Below are positions 10,227-22,897 of a stretch of 64,000 bases of DNA, in pieces. Made by a program: the position numbers and the translations under genes. The first letter of the stretch is position 1. Each line of letters opens with the position of its first letter. The stretch covers positions 620,001-684,000 of the forward strand of contig JAULSR010000008.1 in the NCBI GenBank assembly GCA_030512295.1, in the 5' to 3' direction. Origin of the DNA: Bombardia bombarda (Eukaryota > Ascomycota > Sordariomycetes > Sordariales > Lasiosphaeriaceae). The notes beneath the pieces are model-generated. The model did no database searches. It had not been told where the DNA came from and saw only the letters and a program-made list of their open reading frames with translations.

Positions 10227-13145
10227 AAAAGGAAGATGGCCACAAAGTCACTGTTACCGTCACCATCAAGTAGGCCCACCCCCTCAGAGCAATGCGTTGG
10301 ATACGCAACACATGCACGCCTTGGAGCCACACCCCATCTCTTCGAGTGTGTGCGTATATCACAATACATGTACACATATCAACGCCGTCACGACACACAC
10401 ACTTTACGACCATGATGATTGAATTTCGTTGGAATGTTTCGTGGGCTTCTCTCTTCTCCTGGCAATGTGGTGGGTGGTCGGTCGAGGCAGTACATAATCT
10501 GCTACCAACCAACCACCTCAGCTTGCCTCATGCCGCAAATAGATGACACAACTTCAACTGGGCTCGCTGCGCTGGTTTTACTTTTTACTTTTCTTTTTTG
10601 TTTTATTCCCGTTTCAAAGCACACTTTTTTCACAGTTCACTATCTCGTTGCTTTAGAGCCTTGAACATTCTCCTGATTAATCTTTTTTCGTGACCACAGA
10701 TCGTCGCCACCATTAAGCAGTAAGCTTGTGTGAAGAAATCGGGTCCACATTCTTTTCTACAATTTTTCCACGTCACCACCCCTGTCTTAAGATAATGAAC
10801 CGCATCGGCGCTAAACCGGCAACAACAACAGCTACCCCCCCTCCCCCTGATCTACAAGTGCATCCATTTGCTGGAATGTTTCCGGATTGTGTGTGTGCAG
10901 TTGCACACGCACGGTTCGGGGGTACAGAACAGCTGTGGTGTATCAAAGAGGGCTGGGTGGTTTGTGTTGTTTTTACCAGTCCGATGTTGTGTTGATTACC
11001 TAGACGGCGGGTTGCGGCAGGGTGAGTGAGGCGTGGAATATCAAGGGTGTGGACTGCCGACCGATTACAAGACTACGAACATGGCCTAAAAAGAAAACTA
11101 AAACACCAAACACCAACGACGACAACGAAACGAAAAACGCATGCCCGCCCTATCAATTAATCGTGTGAGTTATTTTTTGACGAGCTAATGAGGTAAGAGG
11201 TGCGTGGGACAAAGCAACAACTTGTTTGGTACCAATGAGGCGGACATGACGGGGAAACAATAGGTAGAAATGGACGGAACAAGCGGCGTTTTCGTTTGTT
11301 AGGTCGTTTGTTTTCCTGATCGGGTCGGGCAGCCGGGTTGGAGAGTTTGGGACCTTGACTGTGTGTGTGGCTGGTTGGGCGGCGGGACGCATGCATGCGA
11401 TGCCTATGCTGTTTCGGATTTTCTTTCTTTTCTTTTCGCAACTGTTCGTGTCTTACTCGGGAATTATGTCTATCTTTATCTTTGTTCATCTTAACGACAT
11501 CTCTTTTCATGAATTTATGCTATGTTTCAGGAAGGGGCCAATCCAGCTGGTTACTTATGGATGACGTCCACAGCCACCTAAGGTAGTTATTATCCAGCAG
11601 CGAGAGGGGTCGAAGGAGGGGTTTCGTTAGATAGATTATGCAGGACAGGCATTATTGCTTCGGATGGAGCGGGCATGCTTGCATGCATGCATATCTTTTT
11701 TACATGGCTGACACTTATCTTGGATGACGAAGATTACGATGATAACAAGAAATACACAGTAAAAGGGCGAACATCTCGGAATTTTGTGAAAGATTGGTCC
11801 GAGCGCCCGACCTAGGGATTTACCCCGCAGCGCTCCCGATCATCTTAGACTTCCTTTCTTCTTTAGCTTATTATTCTACGAATATAGTAGGGTCTTCTTT
11901 GTGGCTTTTGTCCCTTAGGATCTGCTGATCCCGTGACAAAAGCAACCCAACAGCCCCCAAGCTCCTTCCCTGGCGCACAAGGAGCAGCGAGAACAGCTCT
12001 CGGCTCGGCTCGGCTCGGCTCGGCTCGAATCTCGAAAACATGAGTGAATATATCTTTCTTTCTATGGGAACAAAACAAAGAATAACACCCCCATGAGCAA
12101 ACCGACACGTTGGATGAAGACTTGATGATCCCGCTGCCAAGAAAAAGCTTGGCCCATCGCCTTATGCATGACATCATGGCGCGCTGCTATTCTTGCCCAG
12201 TCCCATATAGGTTCCGCTCTGGTTTGCGGGGGTGGGTTTGCCGAAAGCCGATAACCTCCAAGAGTCTAGTCTAGTCTGGTCCAGACCGATTGATTGCTAC
12301 GGTGACATGTCTACTTCGAGCGCCGACATTGGTGATGATAATAGTTCTACAGTTCTAGAAGCAACTAGAAAAAAAGATATCGAAATGTTACTGAAAGACA
12401 CTGAGGAACCAATGACACACCGTGCTCTGGATCAAGGCATCGATAGGTATCACGACCAAAACCAACTCCTTTCCCGTCGACGATAGGAACATGCGCGAGC
12501 CCTTGTGTCTGGGCCAGTGGGTCGAACGCAACTTCTACTCGACTACGGACGCATTTCGTTGTAGTCCAACCTTGCTTAGAGGGTGTGTGCGGAGCAGTCC
12601 AGAAGTCTGGGCCTAAGAGCCATTTACCACTTTCACTTGCTTCAGTTATGGCTATCGATGCAGTCCGATAACATGTACCGCTGTTAGTGAACTTTATTTT
12701 TAGTATGGTAAAATTGGTCGCTCTTCCTGCCCTGGTAACAGGTAATTTCCCTGTGTACCTTGGCCGCGGGGGTTGGAGCAGAGGTGGAAGAAGGTACGAA
12801 CGATGACGGGGTTGTGGGCAGGTATGTCTTTGCGTAGCTCTTTCCCGACATATTTTCGTTCAATTTGCGATTTCTCATTTCCCCTTTCGGCCTTTTGCGC
12901 AAAAGGCAAGACATGGAAGAGAGATGGACAGTGTGTGACGACCTGCACGAAACAAGAGCTCTCTGAGCTGTGAAACGGTGACGACAACTGCTTGCTTGCC
13001 TCGGCGTTTTTCATCCTGTGACTGTGCAGTGCGTTTGCTCGCCTGTTTTCTTCCTGTCAAGTAGATTTCCAAGGACGATTTGCATTATCCCACACATACA
13101 GAAACACGCACGCGACTAGAAAGTATAGGCACGGTAGCAGCACAC
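10227..13145. other. Gene-free interval with simple repeats
   Basis: About 2.9 kb lie between the convergent DUF3824-like and clf1 genes. Only short frames without family patterns are present. A (CTCGG)n pentamer run sits at about 11999-12026 and GCATGCATGCAT clusters near 11680. The parts nearest each gene are probably 3' UTRs. Confidence 0.5.
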
Positions 13146-15287
13146 CTACTCGCCCGGAGCACCACCACCCTCCCCTCCCCCACCGACAATCGTCCCACCC
13201 GTCTGTTTCCACGCCGCCGCCATGGCCAACAGGCCCGACAACTTCTCGGTCTGCTGATCATCGGCCGGGAACACGTAATCCACATACTCCTCCCACGAGT
13301 CATCATCCAGCTTTCTCTTCTTCTTGGTCTTGCGCGGCATCTTCTTCTGTATCTTCTCAATATCCTCGACCGACCCGTGCGTCTTCTCAAACGACAGCCA
13401 CGCATTGAGCAGCGACACGCGCTCGGCCGTGAGCTCGCGGTCCTTCATGCTCTTGTGCGCGCGCTCAAACACCTTGCGCGCCCGCGCCTTAGCCTCCTCG
13501 CTGACCGGCCGGTCATCCACCTCCTCTTCCGTCTCCTCCTCCTCGTCCGCCTCGGGTATGTTGATCTCAAACTGCGCGTAGCTGATCCATACCTTGGGGT
13601 GGTCGGCCTTCTCCAGCAGGCGCTCGTACAGCTCGCGCGTCTTCTCGTATTCGCCCTCTTCCTCCTCAAAGTCGATGTAGGTCTTCCAGACCACCTCGGG
13701 CATGTCCAGGATAGGCTGGTTGATGGCGAGCTCGTAGATGCCGCGGGTGCGGTCGAGGTCGTCGAGGCCGCGCTCGAGCTCAGCCCACTTGATCCACGTC
13801 TGGCAGTTGGCCGGGTTGTAGATGACGTGTTTCTCGTACAGGGTCCGGCAGCGCTCGAACTCGTACAGTTTCTGCTCCAGCGCGATGTACTCATTAAAGA
13901 GCTTGTCCTTGGGGCACATGCCGATGGCGTGGCCGAGTGTCTTGCGCGCCGTCGCGAGCTGGCCCTGCCGGATCTCAAAGTGGGCTTTGGCCACCCAGAT
14001 CTTGGCAAATGTGAACTTCTTGTGCGGTATCAACCGCAGGCACGTGTCGTAGATCTGCCGTGCCCGCTCCATGTCGCGCGCCTCTCGCTCCTCCCAGATG
14101 GCGTAGAAGAGAAACAGGAATATGTACCGCCTCCAGTGGCGCTTCTCCTGCGTGGGTGGTATCTGCGCAATAGCCTTCTCGTAAACCTCGCGTACCCGGT
14201 CGGCGTCGCCGCCGCTCTCCTCCAGGCGAGCAAAGTCGAACCATACGTCGTAATTCTTGGGGTTCTCCTTGACTTGATCCTCATAGAGTCGCCTCCTCTT
14301 TGTAAGAATAACGTCCTGGACGCCATCCTTGTCGCCAAACTGCTTTTCAAACGTGGTATACTGCGCGTGGAGGACCATAGACCGGGACCGTGGCAAGTTA
14401 TCCAAGCCAAACTTAAAAATAGCACGCGCCCGCTCAAACTCCTTCAGCCGAGCCTCATACCTCGCGAATGCGATGAATATCCTCTCGTCGACGGCCTCGT
14501 CGCCCAGGGTCTCGGCAATAGTCTGGATGGCGGTCTGGAAGACCTCGCGCACCATCTCGCTGGTGCCATACTCCTCCTCAAAATTGGCCCACCTCAGCCA
14601 CGTCGTCGGCTCGGGGTGCACCATGGTGAAGGCGCGGAAGATCTCACGCGCCCTGTCGAACTCGCCATACCTCTTCTCCAGCCGGATGTAGGCACTCCAG
14701 GCCTGCTCGTCGGGCTCCCACCTCATCCAGCGGTCAAAGACCTGGCGGGTGCCGGGGATGTCGCCGAGCATCTCCATGACGTACAGGTACTGGTACCATA
14801 GCGACGAGATGCGCGGCAGCCGCGTGACGGCGCGGTCCAGCAGGTTGCGGGCATGGTTGATGTTGCGGTTCTTGATCTCGGCCTGAATGTATCTGATCCA
14901 CAGTTCTAAAACGAAAAATCGTGGTCAGTTGAATGCTCCAGAACTCAATGACGAGGGAAGAAAACATACGGGTATTATTGGGATGCAGATCCAAGGCGCG
15001 CTCAAAGACGGACCGGGCCCTCGCAAACTCCTTTTGCTCGAGCTCCCACTGGGCATACTGCAGCCAGTTTGCGAGGCGGACTCGGTTGCGGCGCACATAT
15101 TCCTCGTACTCGTGACGCCTGCGACCCTGGTACTCCTTCAACTCCTCGAGGTCGACAAAGCGCTGGGTGGGCGTCTCGATGGCGGTTTCCTGGCGATCGA
15201 CGGCCTCGCGCAGCAGTTGTTCGGCCGAAATCTGCACTGGCGCGGCCGCCTTGTTCTTAACCCGCGGGGGCCGCGTGACAACTCCAT
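13146..15287 (-). CDS. clf1: Pre-mRNA-splicing factor Clf1 (crooked neck/Syf3), N-terminal frameshift
   Basis: This is a HAT/TPR-repeat scaffold protein of the Prp19/NineTeen complex of the spliceosome. Crooked-neck half-TPR units recur throughout (WLQYAQWELEQKEFARARSV; WIKWAELERGLDDLDRTRGI; AYIRLEKRYGEFDRAREIFR). One intron is clear: 14906-14969, donor GTATG, branch CTGAC, acceptor TTTTAG, joining HPNNT to LWIRYIQAEIKNR. The total is about 690 residues, normal for fungal Clf1. The only upstream ATG (15287) begins MELSRGP, but the conserved continuation PPRVKNKAAAPVQISAEQLL is in the next frame. One extra C in the C5 run (plus strand 15266-15270) joins them. A long antisense frame on the plus strand is a shadow. 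Confidence 0.93.
14906..14969 (-). other. Intron of clf1
   Basis: This 64-base intron on the minus strand has donor GTATGT, a CTGAC branch point and acceptor TTTTAG. Its removal joins two HAT-repeat coding frames that are otherwise out of register. Confidence 0.9.
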
Positions 15288-15656
15288 TTCTGATATTTAC
15301 GTGGGGCGGAAGATGGCGAGAAGACGCCGACCTTGTCGTCGTGAATTGCTTCCTCTGACGAGATTTTGGGGGATTTTGGGTTGCAGGTTCGATTGATGGG
15401 CCTGTGGCCTTTACCTAAAACGCACTGTACCCACGGCACAGTGATAAATGAGCAGCTGAAAACAGTGCGCACGGGCCACTTGCTCTGCCGCCACTCCGTC
15501 ACGTCCCCAGAATATTGGGCAGTCCGCACCGTGAAAGTAACACGAACATAACTTCAACTCTCATTTTCCAACTGCGACAACCCACACAACACCTAATAAA
15601 TCCGCAACTCAAATACTCGGCGCGCCGTGCGATCGGAAAGAAGGGCTCCCGCCAAC
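15288..15656. promoter_or_regulatory. Bidirectional promoter between clf1 and prp31
   Basis: Only 369 bases separate the two divergent start codons, so the genes must share promoter space. There is no minus-strand ATG between 15290 and about 15545, which fixes the clf1 start region. No specific operator was identified. Confidence 0.65.
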
Positions 15657-17644
15657 ATGTCGACGCTCGTAGACGAGCTCATTCAGGACTTTGAGGACTC
15701 TGGCTCCGAGGCTGGCGATGACCAGGACCACAGCCTCTTCCCTGGCGATGCCACCCCTAGCTCAAACGGTCTGCACCAAAATGGCGACACATCTATGGGC
15801 GACGCGAACGACGGCTATGACGCCCATTTAGATGACGATTACGACGACGATGAATTCATGGGCGGCGTGGACGGCGGCGATGTGTCTAACGACCTGGGAG
15901 GAGGCGATGCCGACGAGACAAAGGCAAAGGTGGAAAAGATGCAGCTGGGCGCAGTTCGCGATGTTCGCAGCGTTGCAGGTCTCATGAAGACCTTGACACC
16001 AGTCCTCGAGGTTGGTACCCAGCTCCCCTTCTCATTTCAATTGTCAGCTATTATCTGTTGGGAAAAGCGTTTACATCTTTCTCTTCGTCTCTCTCTTGGG
16101 AACTAGCCCTGACAGTTCGTATCGATCGTTTGCAGAAAATCGCACATTACCATGGCCAACCGGCCCAATCCACAGACTACGGCAGCGTCGAAGACCACCC
16201 CGAGTACCACCTCCTGACCCAGTCCAATAGTCTGACCACCTCGATTGATAGCGAGATAGTCCTGGTGCACAAGTTCATACGAGATCACTACTCAGTCCGC
16301 TTTCCCGAGCTCGAGACCCTTATTACCAACCCGCTCGAGTTCGCCAAGGTTGTCGCCATTCTCGGAAATGGCCCTTTGGATTCAGAAAACGTCAAGTCAC
16401 TACAGCTATCCACAGACAACCCGTTGGGCGTGACCCTCAAGTCGGTCCTCGATGGCCCGTCTCTAATGATCGTCACGGTCGAGGCCACCACGTCCAAAGG
16501 CCAGGCCATGCCACAGGACGAGCTCGAGCGCGTCGTACAAGCATGCAAAATAGTTATCGACCTCGACAAGGCCAAGAAGACGCTCACCAAATACGTACAA
16601 TCACGCATGAACACCTTCGCACCCAACCTAACCGCCCTGATCGGCTCACTCACGGCAGCACAACTACTAAACCAGGCCGGCGGCTTGACCGGCCTGTCCA
16701 AAGCCCCCGCATGCAACCTGCCCGCGTGGGGCTCCAAAAAACAAGCCAGCGCCGCGCTGGCCACCAACGTCGGCATCCGGCAGCAGGGCTTCATCTTCCA
16801 CGCGCCCATCGTGCGGGGCGTGCCCAACGACCTCAAGAAGCAGGCCATGCGCATATTCGCTAACAAGACCGTTATGTGCGCCCGCATCGACTGCTTCCAC
16901 CAGTTCCGCGACGGGTCTGAGGGCGAGCGGCTCAAGGACGAGTGCCTCGACCGGCTCGACAAGCTGCAGCAGAAGCCAAACAGCAAAGGCGCCCGCGCCC
17001 TGCCGGCGCCCGACGAGAAGCTGAGCCGTAAGCGCGGCGGACGCCGTGCCCGCAAGGCCAAGGAGGCAACCGCCATGACGGACCTGCGCAAGGCCCAGAA
17101 CCGCATGGCGTTCGGCAAGGAGGAGAACGAGGTCGGCTATGGTCAGGGCGATGGCACCAAGGGCATGGGCATGATTGGCCAGCGCGATGACGGCCGGCTG
17201 CGTGCGACGCAGGTCGACCAGCGCACGCGTGCCAAGCTGAGCGCGAAGAGCAAAGGGTGGGGCGGCGCGAGCTCACTTGCCACCAGCGGGAGCGCCTCGT
17301 CGCTACGAGGGTTCGGAGGCGGCGCGGGCAACATCAGTCTCGCGGCGGGCGGCAGCAAGGGGCTCCGGACATCGGGCGTGGGCACGACGGTGGGTAATGG
17401 CGGGACGGTCTCGTCGTTGGCGTTTACGCCGGTGCAGGGCTTAGAGCTGGTAGATCCCAAGGTGCAGGCCGAGTTGAGTCGCAAACGCAAGGCGGACGAA
17501 GATAGGTGGTTCAAGGGCGGCACCTTTACGCAGGTGGGGGGAAGTGGTGGTGGTGAGAGCAATAATATTGGAGGATTCAAGAAGCCTGCTTTGCCGGCAA
17601 GCAAAAGACAGGATACGGGGGCGACCAAGTCTGGGAAGGATTAA
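15657..17644 (+). CDS. prp31: U4/U6 snRNP protein Prp31
   Basis: Prp31 bridges U4/U6 and U5 in the tri-snRNP through a NOP domain. Exon 1 (15657-16010) encodes an acidic N-terminus, MSTLVDELIQDFEDSGSEAG. The intron 16011-16135 has donor GTTGGT, which is not the best consensus but gives phase 0, and acceptor TTTGCAG. It joins TPVLE to KIAHYHG. Exon 2 carries the NOP core (NPLEFAKVVAILGN; LIGSLTAAQLLNQAGGLTGL; ACNLPAWGSKK) and the Prp31 C-terminal segment (KRGGRRARKAKEATAMTDLR; RMAFGKEENE). The C-terminus is Gly/Ser-rich. The total is about 620 residues. It is divergently paired with clf1, another spliceosome gene. Confidence 0.95.
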
Positions 17645-18449
17645 ACTGCCAGAAAAGCAGGAATTACACTACTATCCTGGTCATCGCATCGAGATGGAGA
17701 TGGTATATTGGTTTGGACCGACTGAATGCCGGATTTGCCAGCTAGGGAAGGAAGGAAAAGGCGAACGCGGCACGGCGGCAGTGACGGCACGGACGGCAGC
17801 TGCGGCGGCGGCGGCGGGGTTGGAATGCATGTAGGTTAGTTATGTAACATCATGAATCATGAGCGTTCAGCGTTCAACGGCGGCGTCTTGAGGAGGGAAA
17901 AGGATGGAAGGAGGGGAGGGGGTGATCTGTCAAAAGTGCCCTGCTCCCTGTACGAACATCATACTATCTGAGGTTTTCGTGAGGTTCTTTGGAAGTGTAT
18001 CATTTCAGAGGACCCTGCGTATAGGCCATACACCACTGATAGTGTACATGCTGTCATGTATGTCAGCAACCTCCAAATACCAATAATAAATAAGCAGCCC
18101 ATGCTCCTCAATCCATGTGGTGAATGATGGCATCATGCTGCATGTGTGCACGCACACAGACACACACACGTGCACATCACGCGCGATTTGCAACAGCAAA
18201 TAATGTCCATCCCACGTCAAGACCAGACAGGTGGCTGGTGGATTAACCAATAAATATTTGTATTTCCCTCTTTTCACCCGAGTGAAATGCGATGCGGTGT
18301 GGGATCAGCGAATGGCTTTTCCCCACAGGGTTTGCCTAACCGTCAGTCCTCAGTCCATGTCACCGCGGCACATGCATATGAAATGTACCACAACGTCAGA
18401 AAATAAAATAAAAACCCTCCGCGGGGAATTCAGGGTCTATAGCTGTTTG

Positions 18450-18475
18450 GTGTGTGTGTGTGTGTGTGTGTGTGT
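18450..18475 (+). repeat. (TG)n microsatellite
   Basis: An uninterrupted run of about 13 TG units lies in intergenic DNA. Confidence 0.95.
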
Positions 18476-18707
18476 CCAGAAGTCAATGGACGATGACCGA
18501 TCAGATGGACGGACGGAACAGACGGACCCTTGGTTGAACTTTAGATAGACAAGAGACAGATGGAACACACTACAATACGGTACGTCACACTAGCGCAGTG
18601 TAGCCCCAGCACATTAGTCTAGGCGGCAGCGCCAGAGCCAGTGAGTGCCCCTCTCTGACAGTCAGTTAGCGACATTTACTCCCTCTTTTCCCGCATGTCA
18701 GCCTGAT

Positions 18708-18729
18708 ATGGCATTTTGCAAAATGCCAT
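18708..18729. repeat. 22-base perfect palindrome
   Basis: The half-site ATGGCATTTTG is followed directly by its reverse complement, with no spacer. It could be a hairpin or a dimeric protein-binding site. No role is known. Confidence 0.85.
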
Positions 18730-21700
18730 GTCGCACAACCAAGAATGCCATCGTGCCAGTAAGAGCGGGCGTTGGAGTGAGTGGGTTGGGTGGGTGAGCG
18801 AAGCGGTGGTAGCGGCAATGCGCTTGGTCGTAAGTCTTAAGTTACCCCATCGATCATCACGATTTCGGTTGCATGTGGCCTAGTATTCGTAGACTCGGTT
18901 GAGAATTGACAAGGAAGAAGGAGAAGAAAAAAAAACCCCGAATTCTCACGCGCTGATCTGTCCCGCTTGGTTGATAGACACGCGGTTTGCACGTAGGCAG
19001 GGTTTTTTTTAGGAGGGGAGCTTTTCAGGGTTATTGGATTTCGAGTTTTTTGCGCTCATCTTGTCCTCATTGGGGTGCAGTCCGTCAGTCGCTCAGTCAC
19101 CAAGCGGGCGGGTGATGGGAAAATCCACCAGACCAGATCAGCTCATCCCATGTCTCCGCCCCTCTCTCTACTCACTCTCGGTGTCTCTCTCCACAAGGTC
19201 CTCGGTGGTGGCGTCGATTGGCTGGATTGTGTACTCAGAAACAGGTATGCACCGTGTCTATTATTCCCTGGGTGATGGATGGATGATGGGCGGACGGGGG
19301 CTAAATTTGGGTTTAAGCCGGTGACGCCTTTGCGCGGCTGCTGGTGTGGGGATTTATTCCTTCTTCAATCCTCAATCCTCCAACCCAGCCACTCAGCCAC
19401 CGTCAGTCACAAGGGACCACCCCCTGCCTTTCGTGGTGTCAATCTGTCTCGGGTATCTTCGCCGACACGGCCGACCCCGAATCGCAAGCCGTTTTCTACT
19501 CACTTGTAGCCGAGCCAGCCAGTTATTATTCGCAAGCCGAACCGACAAGGTTTCTTACTTATTCGCCTTGCCGTTTATCGACATCCGAGTTGGCCAGGCA
19601 AACAAGCCCTGAAGCTTCGAGTTTCGGCTTCCCTATCTCATTGTTTCCCTTTTTGTTTCTACACAGCGAAGATCGTTAGTTCCCACATGCTTTTATCATC
19701 ATCTTATTGGCTGATAGGAGCTCAGCTCACGGACGGGAGGGATGTGGGTTGTTATCTCCCCGTACCCCGAGGGATCCTCAACCGTGGTTATAACCCAGCA
19801 GATATAAAAGAGTGTGGCACTCGGGCCCGTCGATTCGTGGAAGCCCCTCTCACCGAGAGCACCCACCATCATGGTTGGGCGGCATCATGCACGCGCATAC
19901 ATGTATTGATCCTATACACATGTGGCTGTCTGTAGCAGTATGCGTAGTATTGAGAAAAAAACGTCTCTGTTGACATGCACGAATACCCAGAAACTACCTG
20001 TGGTATCGAGACGAAGAGACAGACCATGCGGGGCCAGAGGGGGGAGTTGAGGGGAGAAGAAGAGGGGAGAAGAAGCAAGAAGCAGCGGAGTGTGTGGTGC
20101 AGTGCAGCATCCGTGAAGAAGAGGATAGAATTGGTAGGTTCTCATGAGAAAGGATAGGTACACATTACGCAAAACGACGCAAAAGATGGCGACAGCCCAA
20201 CAAGTCGCTTGACAAGGTGTTGACCAAATGGAGGGAGGTCAATGTTGAAGCATTGATCGGCGTTCTGTCGCAAGGGAGACTGAAATCGGCCAAGGGGCAA
20301 AATAAAGTTTCCCATTCTTCTTTTGAAAGGAGAAATATCAGGAATTTGTCGGAAATGAGAGATTGTTGACGCTGATGCGCATCGCCAGTCGCGATCCTCA
20401 CCATCGCTTGTGCGACACCATTCTCAATCCAGGGTCCATTCCAGGGAGCGCTTTTGGCGGAGGCGCACTGGCCGCCTGTGGCTGTCGGTGGGCTTCGAGG
20501 TACCTAAGGTAGGTAGCCATTGGGTACCCCTCGTGCTCCGAGTTCCAACTGGGCAACTTCCTGGGGTGCACATGGCTGTGGCGTTGTCGCGACTTTCAAT
20601 GTATGGGAGAATGAGAGTCTGGGGGAGATGTTTATAGGCCTTTTTTCGTTTTAGACTTTGAAATAAATAAATGCTTTTTCAACGGCCGCCCTGCAGCCAT
20701 GGGCCCATTATCTCAGCTCGCTTCCCACTGGGGTCTGGGAGGTTAGGTACGTGTGGTACGTGTGTGTGGAATAAACTTGGGGTTTCCGGAGCGCCTACTC
20801 CGGCTTCTATCAACATCTACCTCTTGTTCTTTCTTCTGCTTCTTCTCCCTTCTCACCATTATCAATCAGCATGTGGTGTGTAATCGCTTCCGTACATGCC
20901 TGCCGTTTAATCTGCACCTGATGCAATAGTCGCCCTTGAAATCATACGATCATGGTTATCATACTATGGTCTGTGAGTTTTTAGTTTTGTTATCTTTTCT
21001 CCCCGGAACCACCTCCATGGATGGAAGATATTTGAGTAACATGTATTTCCGTAATCGGGCATCTTTACTGATGAACACCTCGTGCATGCTCCCTCGCAAT
21101 GATACCTATCGCAGGCAGCCAGCCGCCGATTGTGCGGTTACCCTTTCCCTGTGTGAGGAATATGCATACGAAAAAGCAAAGGAACCAAATAATCAAGCAA
21201 ATAAAACGGGTCACCTACACGTGCGGAACTGTGTCTTGCTGGGCTGGGGTTATGCAAATGTACGTGTGAGGCCACTTTGGAGCGATCTTCATGCTCACTA
21301 CAGCACGCCATGCCCGTTTGGGCAAAAGCCTACTGCGGCCAACGACAGGGCCACCACCTAAGAAGCAACTGGTGGGAACTGGGAAGGGACTTGAGAAACC
21401 GAGTGCCCGGAGCTCCTAAACATAAAGCGGGTCAGGCTGGTGGATCGAGAAAGGTTCGTCCCTTGAAAAAAATAAGGATCAAGCACCAAAAATGGGGCCC
21501 AGATAGATGGATCGCCAAACATTGATCCCAAAGTTTCTGTGCCCTGTGCCAACAACAAAAGAGAATCAATCATCATAGTATCGTGTGTTCGGACTCCTCC
21601 TCGGGCCATGTGCCAACTGCTGCTAGCTTCCGAGTCTTGGTTCACGGACCGGGCTGCTACTGCAGCTCTCGAGTTCCCAGGGGTCGTTCCCCGCCAGATG

Positions 21701-22863
21701 GGACGTCGTTTCGATCCAGCTCAAAAAGCTCGATCGCGCGCCAGAATGACGGTGGTCATCTCTGTCCTGTCAGACTTCGATCGAAGACCCTGTGTTTCGC
21801 TTTTCGGGCGTTTTTTTTTATCTCACTCTTAATTCTGCCAGGGTTTTCTTCCACCATCTAGCTCGCGATCGGGTTCTGTTCCCTGCTGGCGGGAAGCGGA
21901 CAATGGTCGGTACCGCAGCCTCATCACCTCCTTCCCAATTGTACATGTTATCCAAATATCGTTTTTTTTTATTTCAAGGAAACTTGCGAAACTACTTGGT
22001 CAGGCACATCAACTCAACTTTCCAAGTACTTCACCAAGTACTCGGGCAGTACCGGTCACAGATACCGGATAATAAAGCACACATTGCACACACGTTTTGT
22101 AACTTTAGCATGCTATCAGATACCAATACCCCTCCGCACAACATGGACATTGGACGCCAGACAACTGAAATCCCATTATCATATCCATCCTGCTCTTCCG
22201 TCCCAGGTTTCCTTTGCTGTGGTATCTCCCCTTTCCCCTCTCAGAACAAGAACCCCTCTTTTTGGTCCCCTCCCCTCTGCCCCAATCATCGATTCAAATA
22301 CAGGGGCACCAAAGGGAAAGGGGGGGCAACGGCAGCTCCCCCGAACAAATGGGGTGACTGACCAACAAATGGCGCCCCAGCCGAACCCAAAAGCGGCAAA
22401 GGAGATGCCGCACGGGGTGGATTGCGAAGGGTTGCGTCCGTCCGACCTTCCCGCAGGGACCCCCCCCACCCTCCATCTCCCATCCCACATCATCGTCTTC
22501 GGCTTCCCTGACTCTTTCCCCCCAGCCATTTCTGACGCTAGTGTAGATCCTCCATCCGCCGGAGCTTTTGCCCCTAAACCCACAAATTGTCGTCTTGGCT
22601 TTGGCACCCAGTTCCAGGGTTGTCCGAATTTCGCCCTGGGCCATCTCGAGCAAGGGGCCCCCGTTTTTCAACCGCCATTGGATTGTGCGCCTTTGGGGCT
22701 TGCCTGCGCATGCCGTGCACGCGGCGGCGGGATTGCCCACGAGGCAGGCTTTTGAAAGAGAATCCGGTATTTGTTTCCTTGTTCCATTGAGTTGCTGCTG
22801 TGCCATGAGCCAAATGAGCAATTTCTGCCCATGCCCGTGTCGTCTTCTTGGTTGTGATGAAGA

Positions 22864-22897
22864 TACTTGGTGTATGCACCAAGTACTGAAGTACTTC
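22864..22897. repeat. Inverted repeats TACTTGGTG and GAAGTACTTC
   Basis: TACTTGGTG and its complement flank a 4-base spacer (22864-22885). A second perfect palindrome, GAAGTACTTC, follows at 22888-22897. Related AAGTACTT and CAAGTACT words occur near 22020-22045. Confidence 0.75.

Noticed and set aside
11800..11850. tRNA-like cluster near GAGCGCCCGACC
   Set aside because: No T-loop consensus and no acceptor stem pairing on either strand.
13080..14801. 573-codon plus-strand open frame opposite clf1
   Set aside because: It is the antisense shadow of the HAT-repeat codons; Leu/Arg-rich, with no domain pattern, and it overlaps a certain gene.
22084..22755. 223-codon frame in the gene-poor interval
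   Set aside because: Competing frames on both strands, no family pattern, no splice support.
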